Origin: Clostridia bacterium
Lineage (GTDB): Bacteria > Bacillota > Clostridia > Christensenellales > Borkfalkiaceae
Direction of reading: 5' to 3'
NCBI GenBank assembly: GCA_900767195.1
Contig: CAAFYG010000092.1
Coordinates: 1 to 21,059, forward strand
DNA length: 21,059 nt
The notes under the pieces were generated by a model. The model did not search any database. It had not been told where the DNA came from and was given only the letters and a program-made list of their open reading frames with translations. Positions 1-7,935 of the stretch are shown in pieces (the first letter of the stretch is position 1; every line of letters starts with the position of its first letter). Made by a program: the position numbers and the translations under genes.

Positions 1-2
1 CG

Positions 3-914
3 ATTATTTCAAAAGACGGAAAAATGCGGTATTTCGTATTTCGCAAAGATTACGATTCGCATAAGCAGAACCCGAATGAGCTTCTCGACGGCGAAAAGAG
101 ATACGTGGTGGGCGCGGGCATCAACACGCGCGACTATGAAGAACGCGTTCCCGCGCTGATCGAAGCGGGCGCGGACGTTTTATGTATCGATTCTTCCGAA
201 GGCTATTCCGAATGGCAGAAACGCACGATCGCGTGGATTCGCGGCAAGTACGGCGACAGCGTGAAAGTGGGCGCGGGCAACGTGGTGGACGCGGACGGCT
301 TTCGCTTCCTTGCCGAGTGCGGCGCGGATTTCGTGAAAGTGGGGATCGGCGGCGGCTCGATCTGTATCACGCGCGAAACGAAAGGCATCGGCAGAGGTCA
401 GGCAACGGCTTTGATCGAAGTGTGCAAAGAACGCGATAAATATTTCAAAGAAACGGGCGTGTACGTGCCTGTCTGCTCGGACGGCGGCATCGTGTACGAT
501 CATCATATCACGCTTGCGCTTGCGATGGGCGCGGATTTTGTGATGCTCGGCAGATATTTCGCGCGGTTTGACGAAAGCCCTACGAATAAAATCATGATGG
601 GCGGCAATTACTTTAAGGAATACTGGGGCGAAGGCTCTGCGCGCGCGAGAAACTGGCAGCGTTACGATCTCGGCGGCGATAAAAAACTTTCCTTCGAAGA
701 AGGCGTGGATTCTTACGTGCCGTACGCCGGAAAACTCAAAGACAACGTGGCGATTTCGCTTTCGAAAGTAAAGTCTACGATGTGCAACTGCGGTGCGCTT
801 ACGATTAAAGAATTGCAGGAAAAAGCAAAGCTTACTCTCGTTTCGGCTACGAGCATTGTGGAAGGCGGCGCGCACGACGTGATTCCGAAAGAAAAAGCGC
901 AGCCTTTGAAATAA
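3..914 (+). CDS. guaB: IMP dehydrogenase, 3' part (5' end outside window)
   Basis: IMP dehydrogenase catalyses the NAD-dependent oxidation of IMP to XMP, the committed step of GMP synthesis in the cytoplasm. The reading frame is open from base 3, so the gene starts before the window; the methionine codon at 24 is internal. The visible part is the C-terminal half of the TIM barrel. It contains the catalytic-cysteine loop GGGSICITRE (Cys codon at 363-365), the SDGGI phosphate-binding motif and the mobile-flap Arg-Tyr pair in NWQRYD. The loop differs from the common GPGSICTTR, which fits the variant IMPDH subgroup found in many anaerobes. The CBS domains, if present, would lie upstream. The gene ends about 110 bases before a terminator hairpin. 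Family assignment is secure; the subgroup is inferred. Confidence 0.93.
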   Translation: MISKDGKMRYFVFRKDYDSHKQNPNELLDGEKRYVVGAGINTRDYEERVPALIEAGADVLCIDSSEGYSEWQKRTIAWIRGKYGDSVKVGAGNVVDADGFRFLAECGADFVKVGIGGGSICITRETKGIGRGQATALIEVCKERDKYFKETGVYVPVCSDGGIVYDHHITLALAMGADFVMLGRYFARFDESPTNKIMMGGNYFKEYWGEGSARARNWQRYDLGGDKKLSFEEGVDSYVPYAGKLKDNVAISLSKVKSTMCNCGALTIKELQEKAKLTLVSATSIVEGGAHDVIPKEKAQPLK

Positions 915-959
915 GCCGGTGAAATACGCCGCGGCGCAAAATAACAGTCTGTATAAAAT

Positions 960-1007
960 CTTTTCCGGCTCGGACGAGCCGGCGGACGAAGCCGGGCGGC
1001 GGAAAAG
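960..1007 (+). other. GC-rich hairpin in guaB 3' region
   Basis: A perfect 7-bp stem (CCGGCTC 965-971 with GAGCCGG 976-982) has the loop GGAC. A flanking pair, CTTTTCCG (960-967) with CGGAAAAG (1000-1007), can form an outer stem in an alternative fold. There is no T-run after it, so it is not itself a classic terminator. It may protect the 3' end of the transcript that ends at the hairpin just downstream. Confidence 0.45.
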
Positions 1008-1021
1008 CATAAACGAAACGG

Positions 1022-1049
1022 AAAAGGGGCTGAAATGCTCCTTTTTTTT
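1022..1049 (+). terminator. Rho-independent terminator after guaB
   Basis: AAAAGGGGC (1022-1030) pairs with GCTCCTTTT (1037-1045) over 9 bp with one G-U pair and a 6-base loop TGAAAT. It runs into eight T residues (1042-1049). It sits between guaB and the promoter of the next gene, as expected for the end of that transcript. Confidence 0.8.
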
Positions 1050-1091
1050 GCCGTTTATCGCAGAATTTTTATTTCGCCCCCGTCAGTTATC

Positions 1092-1120
1092 TTGACAAAG
1101 TTTTCGAAATATAATATAAT
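1092..1120 (+). promoter_or_regulatory. Sigma-A promoter for the CNNM gene
   Basis: TTGACA (1092-1097) and TATAAT (1115-1120) are both exact consensus hexamers, separated by exactly 17 bp. The promoter lies about 70 bases upstream of the 1189 start codon and just after the guaB terminator, so it should drive the CNNM/GH123-like pair strongly. Confidence 0.88.
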
Positions 1121-1188
1121 AAAAATAGTGTTATAAAATCGAAAGGGTAAAAAATCAGGCTCTTTCACGGAGGAATAAAAAGAATAAA

Positions 1189-2487
1189 ATGGTACCCCTA
1201 ACTATCGCAATCATCGTATTGGTGATTTTTTCCGGCTTGTTTTCCGCTACGGAAACGGCGTATTCGTGCGCAAACAGGATTAAAATCAAGAGCATGATCG
1301 CGCTCGGCAAGAAAAACGCAAAGAACGTATACAAGCTTGCCGAAGAGAAGTACGATAAACTGATCACGACGATTCTGATCGGAAACAATATCGTGAATTT
1401 AACGGCTTCTGCGCTCGGCACGGTGTTGTTTACAAAGCTGCTTATCAATTCGTCGCTCGACGCAACTACGGTTTCCACGGCGGTGATGACGTTGTCGGTG
1501 TTGATTTTCGGCGAAATCACGCCGAAATATTTCGCAGGAGTATATCCCGAAAAATTTACGTTTATTTTGTATCCGTTCATACAGTTTTTCTATTGGATTT
1601 TCACGCCGCTCGGATATGTGTTCGGCGGCTATAAAAAGCTGCTTGCGCGTATTTTCAGGCTGAAGCCGAACGATACGGTGACGGACGAAGAGCTGATTTC
1701 GCTTGTAAACGAGGCGGAAGAGGACGGCACTTTAAAAGAAGACGAATCGGAATTGGTGCGCTCCGCGCTGGAATTCGACGATTTAAAAGTGGAAGATATA
1801 TTAGTGCCGCGAGTGGACGTGGTGGCGGTGAATATGAAGGCGAGCATGGACGAGATTTTCGCCGTTTTCAAAGATAATTGCTATTCCCGTCTGCCCGTAT
1901 ACGAAGATACGATCGATCACGTGGTGGGGCTGATTCACGAACGCGATTTCTACAACGCGTATCTGCGCGGCGATAAAGAGATAGCGCACGTGGTGCAGGA
2001 AATTGCTTTCACTACGGAATACACGCGTATTTCCGCGCTTTTAAAACAGCTGCAAAAGCAGAAAATTCACATGGCGGCGGTTTCCGACGAGTACGGCGGG
2101 CTTGTGGGCGTGGTGACGCTCGAAGATATTTTAGAAGAACTTGTGGGCGAAATCTGGGACGAACACGACGAGGAAGAGGTGCTTTACGGCAAAATTTCCG
2201 ACGACGAGTATTGGGTGGACGGCAAGTGTGATCTCGAAGAGTTTTTCGATCTTTACGATATCAGCGAAGAGGACGAGAATTTCGAATCGAACACGGTAGG
2301 CGGCTGGGTGATGGAAAGATACGGCGGGATTCCGCCCGTAGGCGAGATTATCCGCTTTAAATTTCTTGAAATCAAAGTGGTGAAAACCACAAAGCAGAAA
2401 GTATTGAAAATCCGTTCGAAACGCGTGGAAGAGGTAGCGGACGAAGAGGAAAACACGGAAGAAAAACGGAGAAAAAACGATGAGTAA
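1189..2487 (+). CDS. Hemolysin C / CNNM-CorC family membrane protein (DUF21-CBS-CorC_HlyC)
   Basis: This is a 432-aa integral membrane protein of the CNNM/CorC (HlyC) family, whose members are linked to Mg2+ or Co2+ export. Residues 1-155 form the DUF21 membrane domain, with hydrophobic segments at about 3-22, 60-85, 95-115 and 122-147 and the motifs IGNNIVN (64-70) and FGEITPK (107-113). A CBS-domain pair follows at about 200-325 (starting near VEDILVPRVD). A CorC_HlyC domain spans about 335-415, and the tail is highly acidic and basic. The ATG at 1189 lies 15 bases after a GGAGG (1169-1173), which is longer than usual, but no better in-frame start exists. A consensus promoter precedes the gene. 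Its end overlaps the next gene by 8 bases. The ion transported cannot be read from the sequence. Confidence 0.9.
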   Translation: MVPLTIAIIVLVIFSGLFSATETAYSCANRIKIKSMIALGKKNAKNVYKLAEEKYDKLITTILIGNNIVNLTASALGTVLFTKLLINSSLDATTVSTAVMTLSVLIFGEITPKYFAGVYPEKFTFILYPFIQFFYWIFTPLGYVFGGYKKLLARIFRLKPNDTVTDEELISLVNEAEEDGTLKEDESELVRSALEFDDLKVEDILVPRVDVVAVNMKASMDEIFAVFKDNCYSRLPVYEDTIDHVVGLIHERDFYNAYLRGDKEIAHVVQEIAFTTEYTRISALLKQLQKQKIHMAAVSDEYGGLVGVVTLEDILEELVGEIWDEHDEEEVLYGKISDDEYWVDGKCDLEEFFDLYDISEEDENFESNTVGGWVMERYGGIPPVGEIIRFKFLEIKVVKTTKQKVLKIRSKRVEEVADEEENTEEKRRKNDE

Positions 2488-4141
2488 CATCTACGGAAAA
2501 ATTGTCGATTCGATGCAGAAAGTATTTCCTGCGGCAGAGCCGACGGGCGAAGAATACGGCAAAACGATTTTGCAAAACGAGCGGTTGAATTTTCAGCTCG
2601 CGTATAAAAACGATACGGCAACAACGATCGCGCTTGCCGAAATCAACGTTGAGGGAGATCTTGCGCCGTTCGTTACGATCCGTTCGGCGGAACTTGTGCC
2701 TGCGCAGTACTTTCCGCAGTTTAACGATACGTACGTGATTTCGCAGCTGCCCGGTTTATATCCCGACGTTTTAAAGCCGCTCGGCGCGGCGGGCGTAGTT
2801 TTGCCCGCGTGGCAATGGAAAGCGTTTTATGTGAGCGCGGAAAATCCGCAAGGCTTTGCAGCGGGCGTTTATACGCTTACGTTTGTGCTGCGTTCGCAGG
2901 GCGGCGAAGAGCTTTCGCGGCTTGATTACAAGATAGAAGTGCTGCCCGTTTCGGCGCGGGAAACCGATCTTAAAATTACGAATTGGATGCATTACGACGG
3001 CATTGCGTCGAAGCACGGCGTAAAGCTTTTCGGCGATGAGTTTTATCTCGTTTTCGCAGGGTATTTGCGCGAATATTTACGCGCGGGAAACAATATGCTT
3101 TTAACGCCGCTTTTCACGCCGCCGCTCGATACGGAAATCGGCGGAGAACGGCGCACGGCGCAGCTTATCGGCGTGAAACTTACGGCAAACGGCGGGTATG
3201 AATTCGATTTTAAGCCGCTTGAAAAATTCGGCGAATTTGCGTTTGCGCACGGGGTGAAATACCTGGAATTTTCGCATTTATTTACGCAATGGGGCGGAAA
3301 ATGCTGCCCGAAAATCATGACGGAAACGGAAAACGGCGAAGAAAAGAAAATTTTCGGCTGGGAAACCGCTTCCGATTCGAAAGAATATCTTGCGTTTTTA
3401 GACGAATTTTTAACGAAGCTTGCATCGTTTATAGACGATCACGGCTGGCGGAAAAAGTGCTATTTTCATCTTACGGACGAGCCTTGGGAGGAACATCTCG
3501 AAAAATATACGTTTCTCCGCGATTTCGTGAAAGCGCGCATCGGCGATATGCCCGTGATGGACGCGATTTCGCACTACGATTTTTATGAAAAAGGCGGCGT
3601 GGACGTGCCTGTGCCGATTACGGGAAGTTTTAAAGCGTTTGAAAACAAGGGCATCAAAGAGCTTTTCGTATATTATTGTTGCGGTCCGTATCAGGATTTT
3701 TATTCGAACAGATTTCTGAATATGCCTTTGCAGCGCACGAAAATTATCGGCGCGCAGATTTACGAAACGGGCGTACAGGGGTTTCTGCATTGGGGTTTTA
3801 ACTTTTATAATACGGCAAAATCGTATGCGGAAATCAATCCGTATGAAGATACTTCGGCGGGGTCGATGTTTCCTTCGGGCGATTCGTTTGTGGTATACCC
3901 CGGGAACGGCGACGCGGTTGGCTCGCTGCGCTCGGAAACGCTCGGCGAGGGATTTTTCGAATACCGCGCGCTGAAAACGCTGGAAAGTTATATCGGCAGG
4001 AAGAAAACGCTGAAAATTCTGCATGATTCCGGCGTGAAAGGGTATACTGAATATCCGAGAAGCTCGGCGGCGCACCGCGCATTGCGCGAGAAAGTATACG
4101 CCGCGCTGAAAAAAGCTGCGAAACGTGCGGAAAAGCCTTGA
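2480..4141 (+). CDS. DUF4091 / GH123-like glycoside hydrolase, cytoplasmic
   Basis: This 553-aa protein has the layout of GH123-type enzymes: an N-terminal beta-sandwich (about 1-160), a TIM-barrel region (about 165-440) and a DUF4091-type C-terminal part (GVQGFLHWGFNFY, then NPYEDTSAGSMFPSGDSF). GH123 enzymes are retaining beta-N-acetylgalactosaminidases that use substrate-assisted catalysis by an Asp-Glu pair. Here HLTDEPWEE (Asp333-Glu334) is the matching motif. There is no signal peptide, so the protein should act inside the cell. The ATG at 2480 overlaps the CNNM gene by 8 bases, indicating translational coupling, although the two functions seem unrelated. The last 20 residues are Lys/Arg-rich. 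The substrate is inferred from the family only; DUF4091 proteins may have other specificities. Confidence 0.78.
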   Translation: MSNIYGKIVDSMQKVFPAAEPTGEEYGKTILQNERLNFQLAYKNDTATTIALAEINVEGDLAPFVTIRSAELVPAQYFPQFNDTYVISQLPGLYPDVLKPLGAAGVVLPAWQWKAFYVSAENPQGFAAGVYTLTFVLRSQGGEELSRLDYKIEVLPVSARETDLKITNWMHYDGIASKHGVKLFGDEFYLVFAGYLREYLRAGNNMLLTPLFTPPLDTEIGGERRTAQLIGVKLTANGGYEFDFKPLEKFGEFAFAHGVKYLEFSHLFTQWGGKCCPKIMTETENGEEKKIFGWETASDSKEYLAFLDEFLTKLASFIDDHGWRKKCYFHLTDEPWEEHLEKYTFLRDFVKARIGDMPVMDAISHYDFYEKGGVDVPVPITGSFKAFENKGIKELFVYYCCGPYQDFYSNRFLNMPLQRTKIIGAQIYETGVQGFLHWGFNFYNTAKSYAEINPYEDTSAGSMFPSGDSFVVYPGNGDAVGSLRSETLGEGFFEYRALKTLESYIGRKKTLKILHDSGVKGYTEYPRSSAAHRALREKVYAALKKAAKRAEKP

Positions 4142-4154
4142 AAAACAGAGAGAA

Positions 4155-4199
4155 CCGCATAAAAAACCGCGATTCCGGTTTGCAAAAATCAAAATGCGG
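4155..4199 (+). other. Nested hairpin between GH123-like gene and galE
   Basis: CCGCAT (4155-4160) pairs with ATGCGG (4194-4199). Inside it AAACCG (4164-4169) pairs with CGGTTT (4176-4181). No T-run follows, so termination here is uncertain. It may be a weak terminator or processing site separating galE from the upstream unit. Confidence 0.3.
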
Positions 4200-4277
4200 G
4201 TATGAATAATAAAGATAAAGAAGAAAAAATCGTCTGCCGATAAGCAGCGAAATGATTTTTAAGGAGTAAGAGAAGCT

Positions 4278-5291
4278 ATGGAAACGATTCTTGTGACGGG
4301 TGGCGCGGGCTTTATCGGCTCGCATACGGTGCTGGAACTTTTAAACAAGGGCTACAACGTGGTGGTGATGGATAACCTTTGCAATTCAAGCAAAGAAAGT
4401 TTGCGCCGCGTGGAAGAGCTTACGGGTAAAAAAGTGACTTTCTACGAAACGGATATCCGCGACGCCGAAGGTACGGATAAAATTTTCAAGGCGCATAAAA
4501 TCGACGCCGTAATTCATTTCGCCGGGCTGAAAGCCGTGGGCGAAAGCTGTCAGATCCCTTTGAAATACTACGAAAACAACATCGGCGGCACGGTGACGCT
4601 TCTTGAAGTGATGCAGAAAAACAATGTGAAAAAGATTATTTTTTCTTCTTCCGCTACTGTATACGGCACGCCCGAGCGGCTTCCGCTGGACGAGAATTGC
4701 CGCCTTTCCACGACGAACCCGTACGGCTCTACAAAGCTGATGCTCGAAACCGTTTTGCAGGATCTGTATAAATCGGACAACGAGTGGAATGTGATTCTTC
4801 TCCGTTATTTCAACCCCGTCGGCGCGCATGAAAGCGGCAGAATCGGCGAAGATCCGAAGGGAATTCCCAACAATCTGATGCCGTATGTGGCGCAGGTGGC
4901 AAGCGGCAAGCTCAAATGCATCCGCGTGTTCGGCAACGACTACGATACCCCCGACGGTACAGGCGTGCGCGATTATATCCACGTGGTGGATCTTGCGCTC
5001 GGGCATATTGCGGCGATCGAGTATTGTAAAAACGCGGGCGTGCATATCTACAACCTCGGCACGGGGCATGGGTATAGCGTACTCGATATGATTCATGCGT
5101 TTGAAAAGGCGTGCGGAAAGAAGCTGCCTTACGAGATTTGCCCGCGCAGAAGCGGCGATATCGCGGCATGCTATGCCTGCCCCGATAAAGCGGAAAAAGA
5201 ATTGCACTGGAAAGCGAAATACGGCATCGAAGAGATGTGCGCTTCGCAATGGAAATGGCAGAGCAACAATCCGAACGGCTACGAAGCGTGA
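4278..5291 (+). CDS. galE: UDP-glucose 4-epimerase
   Basis: GalE interconverts UDP-glucose and UDP-galactose (some forms also the N-acetylated pair), linking galactose use to cell-surface glycan precursors. The 337-aa length is typical. The NAD-binding loop GGAGFIG is at residues 8-14. The SSSATVYG strand (123-130) carries the catalytic Ser/Thr, and the Tyr149-x3-Lys153 pair lies in NPYGSTK, as in extended short-chain dehydrogenases. The ATG at 4278 follows AGGAG with 11 bases between. The stop overlaps a GTG start of the next gene (GTGA). A Cys follows in YACPDK near residue 299; the equivalent residue governs tolerance for N-acetyl sugars in the family, but I cannot assign specificity. Confidence 0.95.
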   Translation: METILVTGGAGFIGSHTVLELLNKGYNVVVMDNLCNSSKESLRRVEELTGKKVTFYETDIRDAEGTDKIFKAHKIDAVIHFAGLKAVGESCQIPLKYYENNIGGTVTLLEVMQKNNVKKIIFSSSATVYGTPERLPLDENCRLSTTNPYGSTKLMLETVLQDLYKSDNEWNVILLRYFNPVGAHESGRIGEDPKGIPNNLMPYVAQVASGKLKCIRVFGNDYDTPDGTGVRDYIHVVDLALGHIAAIEYCKNAGVHIYNLGTGHGYSVLDMIHAFEKACGKKLPYEICPRRSGDIAACYACPDKAEKELHWKAKYGIEEMCASQWKWQSNNPNGYEA

Positions 5292-6025
5292 TTTTCGAAA
5301 AATCGAGCGACGAGCGAGAAGATTGCGCGAAAAACGGATTTCCGTTCGAATATGAGCTGATACGCACGCGGCGGCGGACGATTTCCGTGTGCGTAGATCG
5401 GCTCGGCAAAGTGACGGTGCGCGCGCCCGCGCGGTGTGCGGACGAGCGCATTTTTGCTTTTCTTACGGAAAAACGAGCGTGGATCGAGCGACAGTCCGTT
5501 CGGGCGAAAGAAGCGGCGAAGCAAGGCGGGATCTTAAAGGAAGCCGAAGACGGCGCTTCGTTTTTATGGCTGGGCGAACGCGTGAAAATATCGCTTCTCG
5601 ATTGTGCAAGCGGCGCGGGGGCGGCTCGGAAATTCACGAAAAAAATCGGCGATACGCTGTATTTGCCGAGCGAAAACGCCACAAAACGCTTGATTGATTT
5701 TTTAAAGAAACAAGCAAAAACTTATTTTGAAAAGCTTACGAAAGAGTGCGCGGAAGAGATGGGGGCGGAATACAAAAGCGTTTCCGTAAACGGCGCAAGA
5801 AGTCGTTGGGGATCGTGTTCTTTCGATAATAAGCTGCATTTTTCGTTTCGGCTGATGTACGCGCCGCCCGAAGTGACACGATACGTGGCGATCCACGAGC
5901 TTGCGCATACGTTTGAGAAAAATCATTCGGCGCGATTCTGGGCGATTGTGGCGCGATACGAGCCGGAATTCAGAAAAAAACGGGCGTTTTTAAAGAAGAA
6001 CGCATATTATATGGACATATTTTAG
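5288..6025 (+). CDS. YgjP-like (M48-type, DUF45) metallopeptidase-domain protein
   Basis: This 245-aa protein belongs to the YgjP-like family. It has WGSCS (174-178) followed by the zinc-binding HELAH (203-207), and a third ligand His213 in NHSARFW. E. coli YgjP has been reported as a UTP pyrophosphatase, and the physiological role in Clostridia is unknown. I chose the GTG at 5288, which overlaps the galE stop (GTGA). The frame is open further upstream to an ATG at 5237, but that would give a 54-base overlap and an N-terminus unlike the family. The predicted start has no clear Shine-Dalgarno, consistent with translation coupled to galE. There is no signal peptide. Confidence 0.82.
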   Translation: MIFEKSSDEREDCAKNGFPFEYELIRTRRRTISVCVDRLGKVTVRAPARCADERIFAFLTEKRAWIERQSVRAKEAAKQGGILKEAEDGASFLWLGERVKISLLDCASGAGAARKFTKKIGDTLYLPSENATKRLIDFLKKQAKTYFEKLTKECAEEMGAEYKSVSVNGARSRWGSCSFDNKLHFSFRLMYAPPEVTRYVAIHELAHTFEKNHSARFWAIVARYEPEFRKKRAFLKKNAYYMDIF

Positions 6026-6110
6026 CTGCAACGCCATCCGGCATTTCGTTTCGGCATAAGGTTTGAAACGATCGGAAATTGGGCATAACGTAGGCGGCGG
6101 AGAGAAACAA

Positions 6111-6887
6111 ATGATCGAATTACGTAACGTAACCTATCACGTGAAAGACGAAACGGGCGAAAAAGACGTCCTCGAAAACGTTTCCGTAAAATTAGACGGG
6201 CGTTTCGTTGCGCTTACCGGTCCGAACGGCGGCGGAAAATCCACGCTGGCGAAGGTGATTGCGGGGATAATCAAGCCCACTTCCGGCAGAGTACTGTGGG
6301 ACGGCGAGGATATCACCGATTTATCTGTGACGGAACGCGCGAAAAAGGGAATTTCGTATGCATTTCAGCAGCCCGTGCGGTTTAAAGGACTTACGGTGAA
6401 AGATCTTTTATCGATTGCGGCGGGTAAGAACGCAACGCTTAGTACGGCGTGCGAATATCTTTCGGAAGTGGGGCTTTGCGCGCGCGATTATCTCGATCGC
6501 GAAGTGAACGCTTCGCTTTCGGGCGGGGAATTGAAACGTATCGAAATCGCCACGATTCTGGCGCGCGGCACGAAACTTTCGCTTTTCGACGAGCCGGAAG
6601 CCGGCATCGATTTGTGGAGCTTTTCGAGCCTTATTAACGTATTCGAAAAGATGCGAGAAAAAACGCAGGGCGATATCATTATCATTTCGCATCAGGAACG
6701 TATTCTGAGCGTAGCGGATAAAATTGTGGTACTTGCTAACGGGAAAGTGCTGAAATACGGTACGCGCGATGAAATTCTGCCCGAAATTCTCGGCTCGGGC
6801 GCGGCATGTGAAACGCTCAAAAGCAAATTGCCTGCAGCGCGCGGAGAATTCACAAACGAAAATGCTTGCGAAAAGGCGCAGGCATAA
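6111..6887 (+). CDS. sufC: SufC-like ATPase of a minimal Fe-S assembly system (SmsC type)
   Basis: This 258-aa ABC-type ATPase is the energy subunit of a SUF-like Fe-S cluster scaffold. Walker A is GPNGGGKST (37-45), the Q-loop is FQQP (85-88), the signature is LSGGE (136-140), Walker B is LSLFDEPEAG (156-165) and the switch His is in IISHQE (about 194). The block SLFDEPEAGIDLWSF is characteristic of the SufC branch paired with a single SufB/SufD-like protein, rather than of importers. The ATG at 6111 follows GGAGAG by 6 bases; an in-frame ATG at 6063 lacks a ribosome site and adds 16 atypical residues. The partner gene starts 18 bases after the stop. Confidence 0.88.
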   Translation: MIELRNVTYHVKDETGEKDVLENVSVKLDGRFVALTGPNGGGKSTLAKVIAGIIKPTSGRVLWDGEDITDLSVTERAKKGISYAFQQPVRFKGLTVKDLLSIAAGKNATLSTACEYLSEVGLCARDYLDREVNASLSGGELKRIEIATILARGTKLSLFDEPEAGIDLWSFSSLINVFEKMREKTQGDIIIISHQERILSVADKIVVLANGKVLKYGTRDEILPEILGSGAACETLKSKLPAARGEFTNENACEKAQA

Positions 6888-6905
6888 AACAAGGAGGCGA
6901 AGACA

Positions 6906-7826
6906 ATGGACGCGCTTGAACGTGATTTATTATTGAAAATCGCCGATTTGCACGGCGTACCGGAAGGGGCGTACAATATCCGCGAGAACGGAAAACCCGC
7001 GGGGCGGCGTTCCACAGAGCATATCGAGATCGCTTCGCGGAAGGACGGAAAATCGGGGATCGATATTTTTATCCAACCCGGTACGAAGAACGAAAGCGTG
7101 CATATTCCCGTGATTTTAAGCGAAACGGGCTATAACGAGGTGGTTTATAACGATTTTTACGTGGGTGAGGACTGCGACGTGACGATTATTGCGGGTTGCG
7201 GTATTCACAACTGCGGCAAGGCGACTTCGCGGCACGACGGCGTGCATACTTTTCATGTGGGAAAAAACTCGAAAGTGCGCTACGTGGAACGGCATTACGG
7301 CGAAGGCGACGGCGCGGGAAAGCGCGTGATGAACCCGGAAACGATTGCCTATATCGAAGACGGCGCGAGCATGGATATGGAAATGACGCAGATTAAAGGC
7401 GTGGATGACACGCATCGCGTAACGCGCGCCAGGCTCGGCGAAAAATCGGAACTTACCGTGCGCGAGAAGATTTACACGAACGGCGTACAGGAAGCAAGCA
7501 CCGATTTTTGCGTGGATATGGACGGCGCGAATTGTAAGGCGGACGTGGTGTCGCGCTCGGTGGCGGCGGACCATTCGAAGCAGAATTTCTGCTCTGCGAT
7601 GAACGGCAATGCGGCGTGTCACGGGCATACGGAATGCGACGCGATTATTATGGACGGCGGATCGGTGACGGCTGCGCCGTGCCTTTCGGCGAACGATCTG
7701 AACGCGGAACTCATTCACGAAGCGGCGATCGGAAAAATCGCAGGCGAGCAGCTTGTGAAACTGATGACTTTGGGCTTGACGGAAAAGGAAGCCGAAGAAC
7801 AGATCATCAAAGGCTTTTTGCATTAA
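6906..7826 (+). CDS. SufB/SufD-family Fe-S scaffold protein (SmsB-like)
   Basis: This 306-aa protein carries the beta-helix core and C-terminal helix of the SufBD family. It is shorter than canonical SufB (about 470 aa) because the N-terminal region is reduced. The C-terminal signature LIHEAAIGKI followed by TLGLTEKEAEEQIIKGFL is plain. Cysteines at 90, 98 and 103 and a cluster in NFCSAMNGNAACHGHTEC may hold the cluster. Known minimal SUF systems (SMS) use one such protein, presumably as a homodimer, with SufC. AAGGAGG lies 8 bases before the ATG. No SufS cysteine desulfurase or SufU follows, so sulfur must come from elsewhere or from free sulfide. Confidence 0.9.
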   Translation: MDALERDLLLKIADLHGVPEGAYNIRENGKPAGRRSTEHIEIASRKDGKSGIDIFIQPGTKNESVHIPVILSETGYNEVVYNDFYVGEDCDVTIIAGCGIHNCGKATSRHDGVHTFHVGKNSKVRYVERHYGEGDGAGKRVMNPETIAYIEDGASMDMEMTQIKGVDDTHRVTRARLGEKSELTVREKIYTNGVQEASTDFCVDMDGANCKADVVSRSVAADHSKQNFCSAMNGNAACHGHTECDAIIMDGGSVTAAPCLSANDLNAELIHEAAIGKIAGEQLVKLMTLGLTEKEAEEQIIKGFLH

Positions 7827-7935
7827 AGAAAGGAAGACGAATCAAGAAGATTTCGCGCCCAAGCGATTCGAAAAATTCGGCGCAGGCGATAGAAATATAA
7901 AGAGAAAAAATTTTTAACGGAGGCATAAAAAAATT

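Noticed and set aside
5237..5287. Upstream ATG start for the YgjP-like gene
   Set aside because: It would overlap galE by 55 bases and add 17 residues unlike the family; the GTGA overlap at 5288 is more natural.
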